From positions 1 through 24,632 of the forward strand of contig CAMLME010000005.1 of assembly GCA_946481235.1 (NCBI GenBank): DNA of 24,632 nt, given 5' to 3'. A program made the position numbers and the translations under genes. Of this stretch, positions 15,121-22,936 are shown piece after piece. The stretch is from an uncultured Methylobacillus sp. GTDB taxonomy: Bacteria > Pseudomonadota > Gammaproteobacteria > Burkholderiales > Methylophilaceae. Position 1 is the first letter of the stretch, and each line of letters starts with the position of its first letter. Below the pieces are notes generated by a model. That model saw nothing but the letters and a program-made list of their open reading frames with translations. It had not been told where the DNA came from and ran no database searches.

Positions 15121-15870
15121 ATGAACTACCAGGCACCGCTCAACCATCTTAAAGATCGCGTGATTCTCGTCACCGGCGCTGGCCAAGGCATCGGCCGCAC
15201 TGCCGCTCTCGCCTTTGCAGCGCAAGGCGCAACTGTGATCCTGCTGGGACGCAAGGTAAAAAAGCTGGAAGCGGTATATGATGAAATCGAAGCCGCGGGC
15301 GGCCCCCAGCCGCTGATCTTTCCGCTGAATCTGGAAAAAGCCGGCGAAGAAGAATTCAAGGCGCTGGCGGAAGGCATCCATCAGCAGCTCGGACGGCTCG
15401 ATGGCATCCTGCACAACGCCAGCCGTTTCGACAATCTGAGCCCGCTGGAAATACAGACGGTAGAGCAATTCAACGGCATGCTGAAAACCAACCTCGTAGC
15501 GCCTTTCGCTTTAACAAAGGCCTGCCTACCGTTGCTGAAACGTGCGCCAGACGCTTCGATCATCATTACATCCACTACCGCGGGGCATCACCCTGCGGCC
15601 TACTGGGGTGCACACGCGATCTCCAACAGCGCTGCGGAGACGATGGTCAAAATCTGGGCACAGGAAATGGAAACGTTTCCCAATATGCGCATCAACACCA
15701 TCGTGCCCGGCCCGGTGCAATGCCCGCAACGAAAACTATCCCACCCCGGCGAAATGCATGCCCATCTTCCGAAGGCTGAGGCGATCATGCCGCTTTATCT
15801 TTATCTGATGGGCCACGACAGTGCAGGCGTTAGCGGGCAAGTCTTCGAAGCGCAGAAGCCCCCGCAATGA
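15121..15870 (+). CDS. YciK-like short-chain dehydrogenase/reductase with altered catalytic residues
   Basis: The 249-residue protein has an intact Rossmann cofactor site (VTGAGQGIG, 17-25, and LHNAS, 97-101) and the structural Asn124 in KTNLVAPFA. The C-terminal half, with EAIMPLYLYLMGHDS, resembles E. coli YciK. However, the catalytic YxxxK is HAISN: His165 replaces Tyr and Asn169 replaces Lys, and the Ser position 13 residues before it is Thr152. E. coli YciK has Tyr and Lys there. Oxidoreductase activity by the normal SDR mechanism is therefore doubtful, although NAD(P) binding may persist. The ATG at 15121 is chosen because MNYQ matches the YciK N-terminus; an ATG at 15109 is possible. 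The stop overlaps the next gene as ATGA. Confidence 0.88.
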   Translation: MNYQAPLNHLKDRVILVTGAGQGIGRTAALAFAAQGATVILLGRKVKKLEAVYDEIEAAGGPQPLIFPLNLEKAGEEEFKALAEGIHQQLGRLDGILHNASRFDNLSPLEIQTVEQFNGMLKTNLVAPFALTKACLPLLKRAPDASIIITSTTAGHHPAAYWGAHAISNSAAETMVKIWAQEMETFPNMRINTIVPGPVQCPQRKLSHPGEMHAHLPKAEAIMPLYLYLMGHDSAGVSGQVFEAQKPPQ

Positions 15871-16217
15871 GCTGGCTGATCACCAAATACCTGCTGACCG
15901 CCGGCATCGTGGTTCTGGTTTCGGAAATTGCAAAACGCAGCGACAAACTGGGTGGATTGGTAGCCGCGCTGCCACTCGTAACGATCCTGGCATTGATCTG
16001 GCTATACGCAGAAAACCAGACGACCGAGAAGATTGCGAATCACGCCTGGTACACCTTCTGGTGCGTGATTCCGACACTGCCGATGTTTCTTGTCTTTCCT
16101 GCACTGTTGCCGCGTATCGGATTCTGGTTGACGCTGCTCGCCTGCGTCGCGCTGACGATTGCCTGTTTTGGCCTGTGGACGCTGGCATTGCGCCGCTTCG
16201 GCATCGAACTTCTTTAA
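15867..16217 (+). CDS. DUF3147-like small membrane protein
   Basis: The 116-residue protein has four hydrophobic segments (about 5-20, 29-46, 62-83 and 85-108) with KLGGLVAALPLVTILALIWLY in the second. This fits DUF3147-type inner-membrane proteins of unknown function. Its ATG overlaps the SDR stop (ATGA, 15867-15870), so the two are translationally coupled. Its TAA shares the palindrome TTAA (16214-16217) with the stop of the convergent radA. The family name is from memory; the membrane nature is clear from sequence. Confidence 0.82.
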   Translation: MSWLITKYLLTAGIVVLVSEIAKRSDKLGGLVAALPLVTILALIWLYAENQTTEKIANHAWYTFWCVIPTLPMFLVFPALLPRIGFWLTLLACVALTIACFGLWTLALRRFGIELL

Positions 16218-17572
16218 CTTTCCCGTAATCGCGCAAGCGCCTGCTCGAGGCGATCCACCCCGTAGACTTCGATATCCTTGACCGCCTGCTTGGGCTGGTT
16301 GGCCTTGGGCACGATGGCATGGGTAAAACCCAGCTTGGCAGCCTCTTTCAAACGCTCCTGTCCGCGTTGTACAGGTCGCACCTCCCCCGCCAGACCAACC
16401 TCACCAAAAACAATAAGTTTCTGCGGCAATGGTTTGTTTTTCAATGAAGATACGATCGCCAACAAGACGGCCAAATCGGCAGCCGGCTCGCCTATACGGA
16501 CGCCACCCACGGCATTGACGAACACATCCTGATCAAAGCACGCGACACCGGCATGACGGTGCAAAACCGCCAGCAACATGGCTAGGCGGTTCTGTTCCAG
16601 GCCGACGCAGAGGCGTTTGGGATTCGGTGCATGCGCCTCATCGACCAGCGCCTGCACTTCAACCAGCAACGGGCGCGTACCCTCCTGCGTTACCGTGATA
16701 CACGAGCCGGCCACTTCCTCCGTGTGATGCGAAAGAAAGAGCGCCGAAGGATTGCTGACCTCGCGCAAGCCCTTTTCCGTCATCGCAAACACACCCAGCT
16801 CGTTGACTGCGCCAAAGCGGTTCTTGAAAGCGCGAACAAGGCGGAAACTGGAATTCGGGTCACCTTCAAAGTACAGCACGGTATCGACGATGTGCTCAAG
16901 CACACGAGGTCCGGCTAAGGAGCCCTCTTTCGTGACATGTCCAACGAGGATGACCGTGATGCCTAGCTGCTTGGCCAGCCGAGTCAATTGTGCCGAGCAC
17001 TCCCGAACCTGCGCTACTGAGCCCGGCGCGGACTGCAGGGCTTCGGAATACAGCGTCTGGATGGAATCGATGACCGCCACATTCGGCTTATGCGCCTGCA
17101 GGATCGAAACGATTTTTTCCAGATTGATTTCAGCCAGCAATTCTACCGAGCTGGCATCCAGCCCCAGGCGTTTGGCGCGCATCGCAATCTGTTGCGGGGA
17201 CTCTTCACCGCTGACGTAAACCACGCGCTGCTGGCCGCCGATATGGCACAGCGTCTGCAACAACAAAGTGGACTTGCCGATGCCCGGATCGCCACCGATC
17301 AACACCACACCGCCCGGCACCAAGCCGCCGCCCAGCACGCGGTCGAATTCCACAATGCCGGTAGGATGACGCGGCACCTCGGCAGCTTCGACCTCCGCCA
17401 GCTTCTGCAAGCCAGCGGTTTGCGCAAGCGACGCGAAGCGACTGGCGGAAGAGGCTTCGGCTATGGTTTCTACCAAGGTATTCCATGCATTGCAGCTCGG
17501 GCATTGCCCTTGCCATTTTGGTGCCTGTCCACCGCATTCAGTGCAGGTATAAACCGTCTTAGCTTTCGCCAT
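16214..17572 (-). CDS. radA: DNA repair protein RadA
   Basis: RadA is a RecA-like ATPase that promotes branch migration during recombinational repair. The 452 residues show the full architecture. There is an N-terminal four-Cys zinc finger (C10, C13, C24, C27), then a RecA core with Walker A GGDPGIGKST (93-102) and Walker B VAVIDS (165-170). The RadA-specific KNRFG motif (250-254) and a C-terminal Lon-protease-like domain (about 275-450) follow. The ATG at 17570-17572 directly abuts the alr stop (TGA then ATG). GGAG lies about 6 bases upstream inside alr, so translation is coupled. It ends tail to tail with the DUF3147-like gene. Confidence 0.98.
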   Translation of the reverse strand: MAKAKTVYTCTECGGQAPKWQGQCPSCNAWNTLVETIAEASSASRFASLAQTAGLQKLAEVEAAEVPRHPTGIVEFDRVLGGGLVPGGVVLIGGDPGIGKSTLLLQTLCHIGGQQRVVYVSGEESPQQIAMRAKRLGLDASSVELLAEINLEKIVSILQAHKPNVAVIDSIQTLYSEALQSAPGSVAQVRECSAQLTRLAKQLGITVILVGHVTKEGSLAGPRVLEHIVDTVLYFEGDPNSSFRLVRAFKNRFGAVNELGVFAMTEKGLREVSNPSALFLSHHTEEVAGSCITVTQEGTRPLLVEVQALVDEAHAPNPKRLCVGLEQNRLAMLLAVLHRHAGVACFDQDVFVNAVGGVRIGEPAADLAVLLAIVSSLKNKPLPQKLIVFGEVGLAGEVRPVQRGQERLKEAAKLGFTHAIVPKANQPKQAVKDIEVYGVDRLEQALARLRES

Positions 17573-18640
17573 TCACCTCTCCACGACCGGCACGCGCGGG
17601 GCAAGTGCGCACAGCAATTCATATCCAACCGTACCCGATGCTTCTGCCACGGCATCCACCGGCACCTGCGCACCCCATAGCTCTACCGGGCTGCCGATGT
17701 CGGCTTCAGGAATATCGGTCAAATCGGCGTACAGCATATCCATCGATACCCGCCCGACGGTGCGCGTTCGCTTGCCCGCGACCGCAATCGGCGTGCCGTT
17801 GGGTGCATGTCGTGGATAACCATCGGCGTAACCGCATGCCACTACGCCAATGCGCGTCTGTCTTTCAGCAATAAAACGGCGGCCGTAGCCTACCCCATCG
17901 CCCGGCTGCAGAGTCTGGATACCAATGATTACGCTGCTCAGCGTCATGGCAGGTTGTAGGCCAAGCTCTGCGGCAGACTGGTCGGCAAATGGTGTTGCGC
18001 CATAAAGCATGATGCCGGGCCGCACCCAGTCGGTATGCGTTTGCGGGTAGCGCAGGATGGCAGCCGAATTGGCCATGGTCCTGGGTAATGAAATTTCACG
18101 CGTCAGTTCATCGAACAGGTCGAACTGCACGGCGATGCCAGTCTCTTCGTCGGCAGTGGCGAAATGAGTCATCAGCGTCATCTGCCCAACAGACTTGCAT
18201 ACGCGCAATCGGTCGTAAAAGCTCCAGAAACGTCCAATGGGCACGCCCAAGCGATTCATGCCGGTATTCACCTTGAGAAAGATATCTATTGCAGGAATGC
18301 CTTGCGCCGCTTCCAGCATGAGTAACTGGGGTTCGGAGTGTACGACTGCAGCCAAGCGATATTTCGCCGCAATGACGAGTTCATCCGCGTCAAACAGCCC
18401 TTCAAGAAGAAGGATCGCTTGGCCAAACCCGGCTTCACGCAGGGCGATACCTTCGGAAATATTCAATACGGCAAAACCATCAGCGTCTTGCAATGCCGAA
18501 GCTACCCGCAATAAACCGTGCCCGTAGCCGTGGGCCTTGATGACGGCCATCATTTTCGATTGTGGGGCATGCCGCCGGGCGACGGCAAGATTGTGACGCA
18601 ACGCGTCGGTATGGATGGTAGCGAGGATCGGACGCGTCAT
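17573..18640 (-). CDS. alr: Alanine racemase
   Basis: Alr interconverts L- and D-alanine with pyridoxal phosphate, feeding peptidoglycan synthesis. The 355-residue protein has the PLP-lysine motif AVIKAHGYGHG with Lys35, slightly off the usual AxxKANAYGHG. It also has LKVNTGMNRLG, the second-domain catalytic tyrosine in GVGYGRRF (Tyr252), and RVSMDMLYADLT. It lies 18 bases after dnaB and immediately before radA, the common betaproteobacterial order dnaB-alr-radA. The Ala-to-His change next to the Lys (KAH for KAN) is seen in some homologues and does not suggest inactivity. Confidence 0.97.
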   Translation of the reverse strand: MTRPILATIHTDALRHNLAVARRHAPQSKMMAVIKAHGYGHGLLRVASALQDADGFAVLNISEGIALREAGFGQAILLLEGLFDADELVIAAKYRLAAVVHSEPQLLMLEAAQGIPAIDIFLKVNTGMNRLGVPIGRFWSFYDRLRVCKSVGQMTLMTHFATADEETGIAVQFDLFDELTREISLPRTMANSAAILRYPQTHTDWVRPGIMLYGATPFADQSAAELGLQPAMTLSSVIIGIQTLQPGDGVGYGRRFIAERQTRIGVVACGYADGYPRHAPNGTPIAVAGKRTRTVGRVSMDMLYADLTDIPEADIGSPVELWGAQVPVDAVAEASGTVGYELLCALAPRVPVVER

Positions 18641-18658
18641 TCCCTGGCGTAACCCCCG

Positions 18659-20041
18659 TTAATAATCGCTGCCGCCGTAACCGCCCCCGCCACCGGCGAA
18701 GTTCTCGAAACGGGTGTGCTCGCCAAGGAAAGTCAGGCGCACGGTACCGATAGGACCGTTACGCTGTTTGCCGATGATGATTTCCGCCGTTCCCTTGTCC
18801 GGGCTGTCCGGGTTGTAAACCTGATCACGATAAATAAACAGAATTACGTCGGCATCTTGTTCGATCGCGCCAGATTCACGCAGGTCGGACATAACAGGAC
18901 GCTTATTCGGGCGCTGTTCGAGGCCCCGATTTAGCTGCGACAATGCTACAACAGGTACATCAAGTTCCTTCGCCAACGCCTTGAGTGCACGCGATATTTC
19001 GGAAATTTCCGTCGCCCGGTTTTCACCCGTCCGCGTGGCGGACATCAGTTGCAAATAGTCGATGACAATCAATCCAAGCTTGCCGCACTGGCGATGCAGT
19101 CGCCGCGCCCGGGCGCGCACTTCCAGTGCATTGAGGCCGGCACTTTCGTCGATGAACATCGGTGCATCATTGAGCTTGCCCAGTGCCGTGGTCAATCGCA
19201 CCCAGTCCTCGTCCTCCAGCCGCCCGGTCCGCATGCGATGCTGATCCAATCGCCCGACCGAGCCGATCATCCGCATCGCCAACTGCGTCGCGCCCATTTC
19301 CATGGAAAACACTGCCACCGGTAATCCGGTATCGAGTGCCACATTTTCGGCAATATTCAGTGAGAACGCCGTCTTGCCCATCGACGGCCGTCCGGCAACA
19401 ATCACCAGATCGCCTGGCTGCAAACCCGATGTCATCGAATCCAGATCGGCGAAACCGGTCGGGATGCCGGTCACATCGCTGGGGTTGTCACGCTGGAATA
19501 GCTGATCGATACGGTCGGCAACCTGCGGCAGCAGCGTCTTGATGTCGATAAATCCCTGCGTACTGCGCTTGCCGCCTTCGGCAATCTCAAAAATCTTGGC
19601 CTCAGCCTCATCCAGCAATTGCGCGGCATCCTTGCCCTGCGGGCTGAATGCGCTATCTGCGATGCTGGAACCCACCTCGACCAGACTACGCATAACAGCT
19701 CGCTCGCGCACAATTTCGGCATACCGGCGGATGTTCGCGGCAGAGGGCGTGTTCTGTGCCAGCGCACCAAGGTAGGAAATTCCGCCGACTCCAGAAAGTT
19801 GCGCTGTGCTTTCCAGAGATTCGGCGACAGTAACGATGTCTGCCGGCTTGTTATGCTCGATCAGGCGGCTGATGTGTTCGTAAATGACACGATGGTCGTG
19901 CCGGTAAAAATCGGTGGAGGCGATCAGGTCGGCGATCTTGTCGAGCGCTTCATTTTCAAGCAGCAAGCCGCCTAATACGGACTGCTCGGCCTCGACAGAA
20001 TGCGGGGGAAGTTTTAATGATGCGAGGGAGTCGTCAGCCAT
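18659..20041 (-). CDS. dnaB: Replicative DNA helicase DnaB
   Basis: DnaB is the hexameric 5'-3' helicase at the replication fork. The 460-residue protein has the N-terminal primase-interacting domain beginning LPPHSVEAEQSVLGGLLLEN (11-30), the linker helix, and a RecA-like domain with Walker A GRPSMGKT (217-224). Walker B LIVIDYLQLMS, a DVPVVALSQLNRGLEQR block and RESGAIEQDAD follow. No intein is present. The ATG at 20039-20041 fits the family N-terminus and has no Shine-Dalgarno; a perfect TATAAT lies only 5 bases before it. In this genome it is separated from rplI by the GGDEF and FIST genes. Confidence 0.98.
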   Translation of the reverse strand: MADDSLASLKLPPHSVEAEQSVLGGLLLENEALDKIADLIASTDFYRHDHRVIYEHISRLIEHNKPADIVTVAESLESTAQLSGVGGISYLGALAQNTPSAANIRRYAEIVRERAVMRSLVEVGSSIADSAFSPQGKDAAQLLDEAEAKIFEIAEGGKRSTQGFIDIKTLLPQVADRIDQLFQRDNPSDVTGIPTGFADLDSMTSGLQPGDLVIVAGRPSMGKTAFSLNIAENVALDTGLPVAVFSMEMGATQLAMRMIGSVGRLDQHRMRTGRLEDEDWVRLTTALGKLNDAPMFIDESAGLNALEVRARARRLHRQCGKLGLIVIDYLQLMSATRTGENRATEISEISRALKALAKELDVPVVALSQLNRGLEQRPNKRPVMSDLRESGAIEQDADVILFIYRDQVYNPDSPDKGTAEIIIGKQRNGPIGTVRLTFLGEHTRFENFAGGGGGYGGSDY

Positions 20042-20046
20042 GCCGA

Positions 20047-20054
20047 ATTATATA
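20047..20054 (-). promoter_or_regulatory. Candidate dnaB -10 element, predicting a leaderless transcript
   Basis: Reading toward dnaB, the sequence is TGC-TATATAAT-TCGGC-ATG. Either TATAAT (complement at 20047-20052) or the extended form TGC-TATATA would place the start of transcription at or within about two bases of the ATG at 20041. No convincing -35 lies upstream. Read-through from the GGDEF gene 56 bases upstream is an alternative. Confidence 0.45.
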
Positions 20055-20097
20055 GCATCATGCGCATTTAACATTGCGCCGAAATGGCCAATCTTGC

Positions 20098-21624
20098 TCA
20101 GGCGGCGATACTCGCTTGCGCGGCCTTGAAACATGTATACCGGCTTCGCCCCGCCGCCTTGGATTGATACATGGCATCGTCGGCGCCCTTGATAAGCTCC
20201 TCCACAGTTCGCGCTTCATCAGGGTAAAGGATGACACCAATACTGCCGGAAACATGGACTTCATGTCCAAACATGTGGAAAGGCTGGGCCAGCGTATCCA
20301 CAAAGGCCTGCGCAATCCTTCCGGCATCGACGGCATTGTTGATATCGCTGAGAATCGCAGTGAACTCATCCCCACCCAGACGCGCCACGGTATCGGAAGC
20401 ACGCACCTGGGCCGTCAGGCGATGGGCAACCTGAACCAGCAGTTCATCGCCAACTTGATGCCCCAAGGTGTCGTTGACTTCCTTGAAGTAATCCAGATCG
20501 ATAAACAGCAGCGCCATCGTTTCGGCGGCACGATCCGCTTTTTTGATTGCCTGTTCGAGGCGATCGCGGAACAGGCGTCGGTTGGGCAATCGCGTCAGAG
20601 GATCGAAGTTCGCATACTCCCATATCTGTTCGGCAACTTTTTTCTTTTCGGTCACATCGGTAAACAAGGCGACGTAATTTTGTACGGCGCCCTTCGCGTT
20701 GTGAACCGCACTGATGGATAACCATTCGGCGTAAAGTTCGCCGCTTTTTTTCCGGTTCCAGACATCCCCTTCCCAATGGTGCGTCGTAGCCAGTGAATGC
20801 CATAATTTGTGGTAAAAATCCGCTCCGTGGCGGCCGGAACTGAGAAAGTTCGGATTCTTGCCCAACACCTCTTCCGCCGAATAGCCGGTCAGCTCGGTAA
20901 AAGCAGGATTAGTCGCGACGATGTGGTTGTCGGCATCGGTAATCATCATCGCTTCGTTACTGTAGTTGTATACGGTCGCCGCGAGACGCAACTTTTCTTC
21001 CGCCAGGACGCGCGCCGTAATATCCTGGAATTGTCCGATCAGGTTGTACGGCGTTCCGCTGGAGTCCCTGAGCAACGAAGTCGTGACATTGACCCAGACG
21101 ACGTCGCCATTCCTGCGGATATAGCGTTTTTCGATCTGATACAAATCGATTTCACCCGCCAGCAGACTATTCAGACTCTCGCGGCTTAAATGCAGGTCAT
21201 CGGGATGGGTAATGTCCAGCGCAGTCATTTCGGCCAGCTCTTCCTTGCCATAACCGACAATGTCGCAAAAGGCCTTATTCGTCAGCAGATAATGCAGATC
21301 CATGTCGGCGATGCACATTCCGATAGGCGCCAACTCCAGGATATTGCTTAATTTCTGTTCGCTTTTCTCGCTTTTCTCGTTGGCGACTTGAAGCTCGCGG
21401 CTGATGCTTTCGTTGCGCTGCAACGCATCCTCAAGCTCCCGGGTTCGCGAACGTACCAAGTCCTCCAACAGGATGGTGGATTGAAACATTCCGTATCCGG
21501 ACTGCGACCCATCTACTTCCCGCTCCGCACGCTCGATCAAGGCATCGACCACTTTATTGAGGCGAACGATTTCGGCCTGCAAGGCCTGAACCCGAGCGGT
21601 TGCCTTATCCGTCACATCAATCAT
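20098..21624 (-). CDS. Diguanylate cyclase with N-terminal coiled coil and two PAS domains
   Basis: The 508-residue soluble protein makes c-di-GMP from two GTP. Its order is a coiled-coil N-terminus (about 8-95), PAS1 (about 90-208), PAS2 (about 214-330) and GGDEF (about 335-500). The active-site motif RLGGDEF is intact (G417 to F421). The product-inhibition site RxxD (R408-D411) sits exactly five residues upstream, so both catalysis and feedback are expected. There are no membrane segments and no EAL domain. The ATG at 21622-21624 overlaps the FIST stop by 8 bases, so the two proteins are probably made together. The FIST protein likely supplies the signal. Confidence 0.93.
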   Translation of the reverse strand: MIDVTDKATARVQALQAEIVRLNKVVDALIERAEREVDGSQSGYGMFQSTILLEDLVRSRTRELEDALQRNESISRELQVANEKSEKSEQKLSNILELAPIGMCIADMDLHYLLTNKAFCDIVGYGKEELAEMTALDITHPDDLHLSRESLNSLLAGEIDLYQIEKRYIRRNGDVVWVNVTTSLLRDSSGTPYNLIGQFQDITARVLAEEKLRLAATVYNYSNEAMMITDADNHIVATNPAFTELTGYSAEEVLGKNPNFLSSGRHGADFYHKLWHSLATTHHWEGDVWNRKKSGELYAEWLSISAVHNAKGAVQNYVALFTDVTEKKKVAEQIWEYANFDPLTRLPNRRLFRDRLEQAIKKADRAAETMALLFIDLDYFKEVNDTLGHQVGDELLVQVAHRLTAQVRASDTVARLGGDEFTAILSDINNAVDAGRIAQAFVDTLAQPFHMFGHEVHVSGSIGVILYPDEARTVEELIKGADDAMYQSKAAGRSRYTCFKAAQASIAA

Positions 21625-22780
21625 TCATACCCCCCACTTGCGCGCCAATGGCTATGCCTGTCAGAGTCTGATTGATATGTATGCCCATGAACTGCTCTCC
21701 ATACGTATTGAAGCCCACAACATGGTTGTCCACAAAAACCCCTTCTGCTTCGCCAATAAGCCCTTTGTTCGCCAGCTCGATGTTGCGGAAGGTGCAGTCG
21801 CAAGCGATCACCAATTGCGGTGTGCCGATGCTGGCATGAATTTCGTCGAATGTACGCTGGAGATTCCCAATAAAATCGACGCCTTGCGCGACCCGAAGTA
21901 CCAATCCTTTATCGATAGCACAATAAAACGTCAGGCTGCCATCCGGATTGGCACTGCGGATGGAGCGGACGTAATCCGTTCCGTTGATGCGAATAACTAC
22001 CGGTGAAGCCGCAAAACTGGAAGCATCGAGTTGCTCAGGCCTCACGCCCAGCACGCGAGCATACTCCTCAGCCGCAGGCAGGCCATTAAGCTCCTTGACA
22101 GTACGGCGAGGAATATCCACCTCGGTAACCACCAGTCGCTCCTGCCCACCCACAAAGTGATGCGTCTTGATGATTGTGAACGGATAAATCGTATCGATGA
22201 TGGCAAGGACGGCGCTATCGGTATGAAATGCGCCATCGCAAAACACCCAGGTTTGCTCGGCTTTTGAGTCGTCGCCTGCCGACCCGCCGAACATGGGAGT
22301 ATCCCGCAACGCATGCTGGAAAGCATGCACCACCGCTTCTTCACGATTCGATAGCCCATCGATCAATTGCATGGCGAAACGATTGCGATTGCAGGGAGCA
22401 GTGTCGCGAGCCTGCTCATCCAGTCCAGCCTTTAGTGTGCCGACCAGGGCTTTTCCAGTCTCATCGCGAAACTGTTGTAAGTGGTCGAGCCGACCAACGG
22501 CAACAGTAAATCCCTGCATCGGAAAACCGACTCCCACCAGGCTCTGTTTGCGATAGCCTGCCGGGCCGATTTCGCCCGCCGTCGTACATCCGATGACCGG
22601 CACATCTGGAAACAATAAATTCATTTCATCCGACAGTGCGCCCAGATCGTAATGACTGGAACAGAAAAAAACGACCAAGGCCATATCCAGCCCAGCTACC
22701 TCCGCATGAAAATCGCGCACGGCCGAACGTGCGTCGGTAGCGCTGGTATGGGCAATTCTGATAGAGGGTATGGCAGTCAT
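21617..22780 (-). CDS. FIST-domain ligand-sensing protein (possible NosP-type sensor)
   Basis: The 387-residue cytoplasmic protein carries FIST-N (about 30-215) with VIGCTTAGEIG (62-72) and FGGSAGDD (164-171). FIST-C (about 220-375) ends in VVGFNTYGEQFMGIHINQTLT, which is the family's hallmark. FIST proteins are sensory; one branch, NosP, binds heme and nitric oxide and is often encoded beside histidine kinases or c-di-GMP enzymes. Here the partner is the overlapping PAS-PAS-GGDEF gene. Candidate heme ligands such as the His pair 207-208 cannot be assigned by eye. The ATG at 22778-22780 has no strong ribosome site. NosP identity is inference; the FIST call is firm. Confidence 0.92.
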   Translation of the reverse strand: MTAIPSIRIAHTSATDARSAVRDFHAEVAGLDMALVVFFCSSHYDLGALSDEMNLLFPDVPVIGCTTAGEIGPAGYRKQSLVGVGFPMQGFTVAVGRLDHLQQFRDETGKALVGTLKAGLDEQARDTAPCNRNRFAMQLIDGLSNREEAVVHAFQHALRDTPMFGGSAGDDSKAEQTWVFCDGAFHTDSAVLAIIDTIYPFTIIKTHHFVGGQERLVVTEVDIPRRTVKELNGLPAAEEYARVLGVRPEQLDASSFAASPVVIRINGTDYVRSIRSANPDGSLTFYCAIDKGLVLRVAQGVDFIGNLQRTFDEIHASIGTPQLVIACDCTFRNIELANKGLIGEAEGVFVDNHVVGFNTYGEQFMGIHINQTLTGIAIGAQVGGMND

Positions 22781-22830
22781 CGAAGAATCTTTACGAATAA
22801 AACTCCGGCCGTGCGACCTTATTTATCAAA

Positions 22831-22839
22831 ATTGTATCA
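22831..22839 (-). promoter_or_regulatory. Candidate extended -10 promoter of the FIST-GGDEF operon
   Basis: Reading leftwards, TGA-TACAAT (hexamer complement at 22831-22836) lies about 50 bases before the FIST ATG and downstream of the rplI terminator. The -35 region is poor. A separate promoter is expected because the strong terminator at 22894-22921 would block read-through from rplI. Confidence 0.35.
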
Positions 22840-22893
22840 GCGGCATTACCCAATAAGCATACTATGCAAGCGCGGTTATTCTGCAGCAGACAA

Positions 22894-22921
22894 AAAAAAG
22901 GCTGCCGAAGCAGCCTTTTTT
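22894..22921 (-). terminator. Intrinsic terminator after rplI
   Basis: GGCTGC (22900-22905) pairs with GCAGCC (22910-22915) around a CGAA loop, and AAAAAA (22894-22899) pairs with TTTTTT (22916-22921). On the minus strand the hairpin is followed by a run of eight U (22892-22899). It lies 15 bases after the rplI stop and closes the rpsF-priB-rpsR-rplI operon. Confidence 0.9.
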
Positions 22922-22936
22922 GTCATCCGAAGCGGT

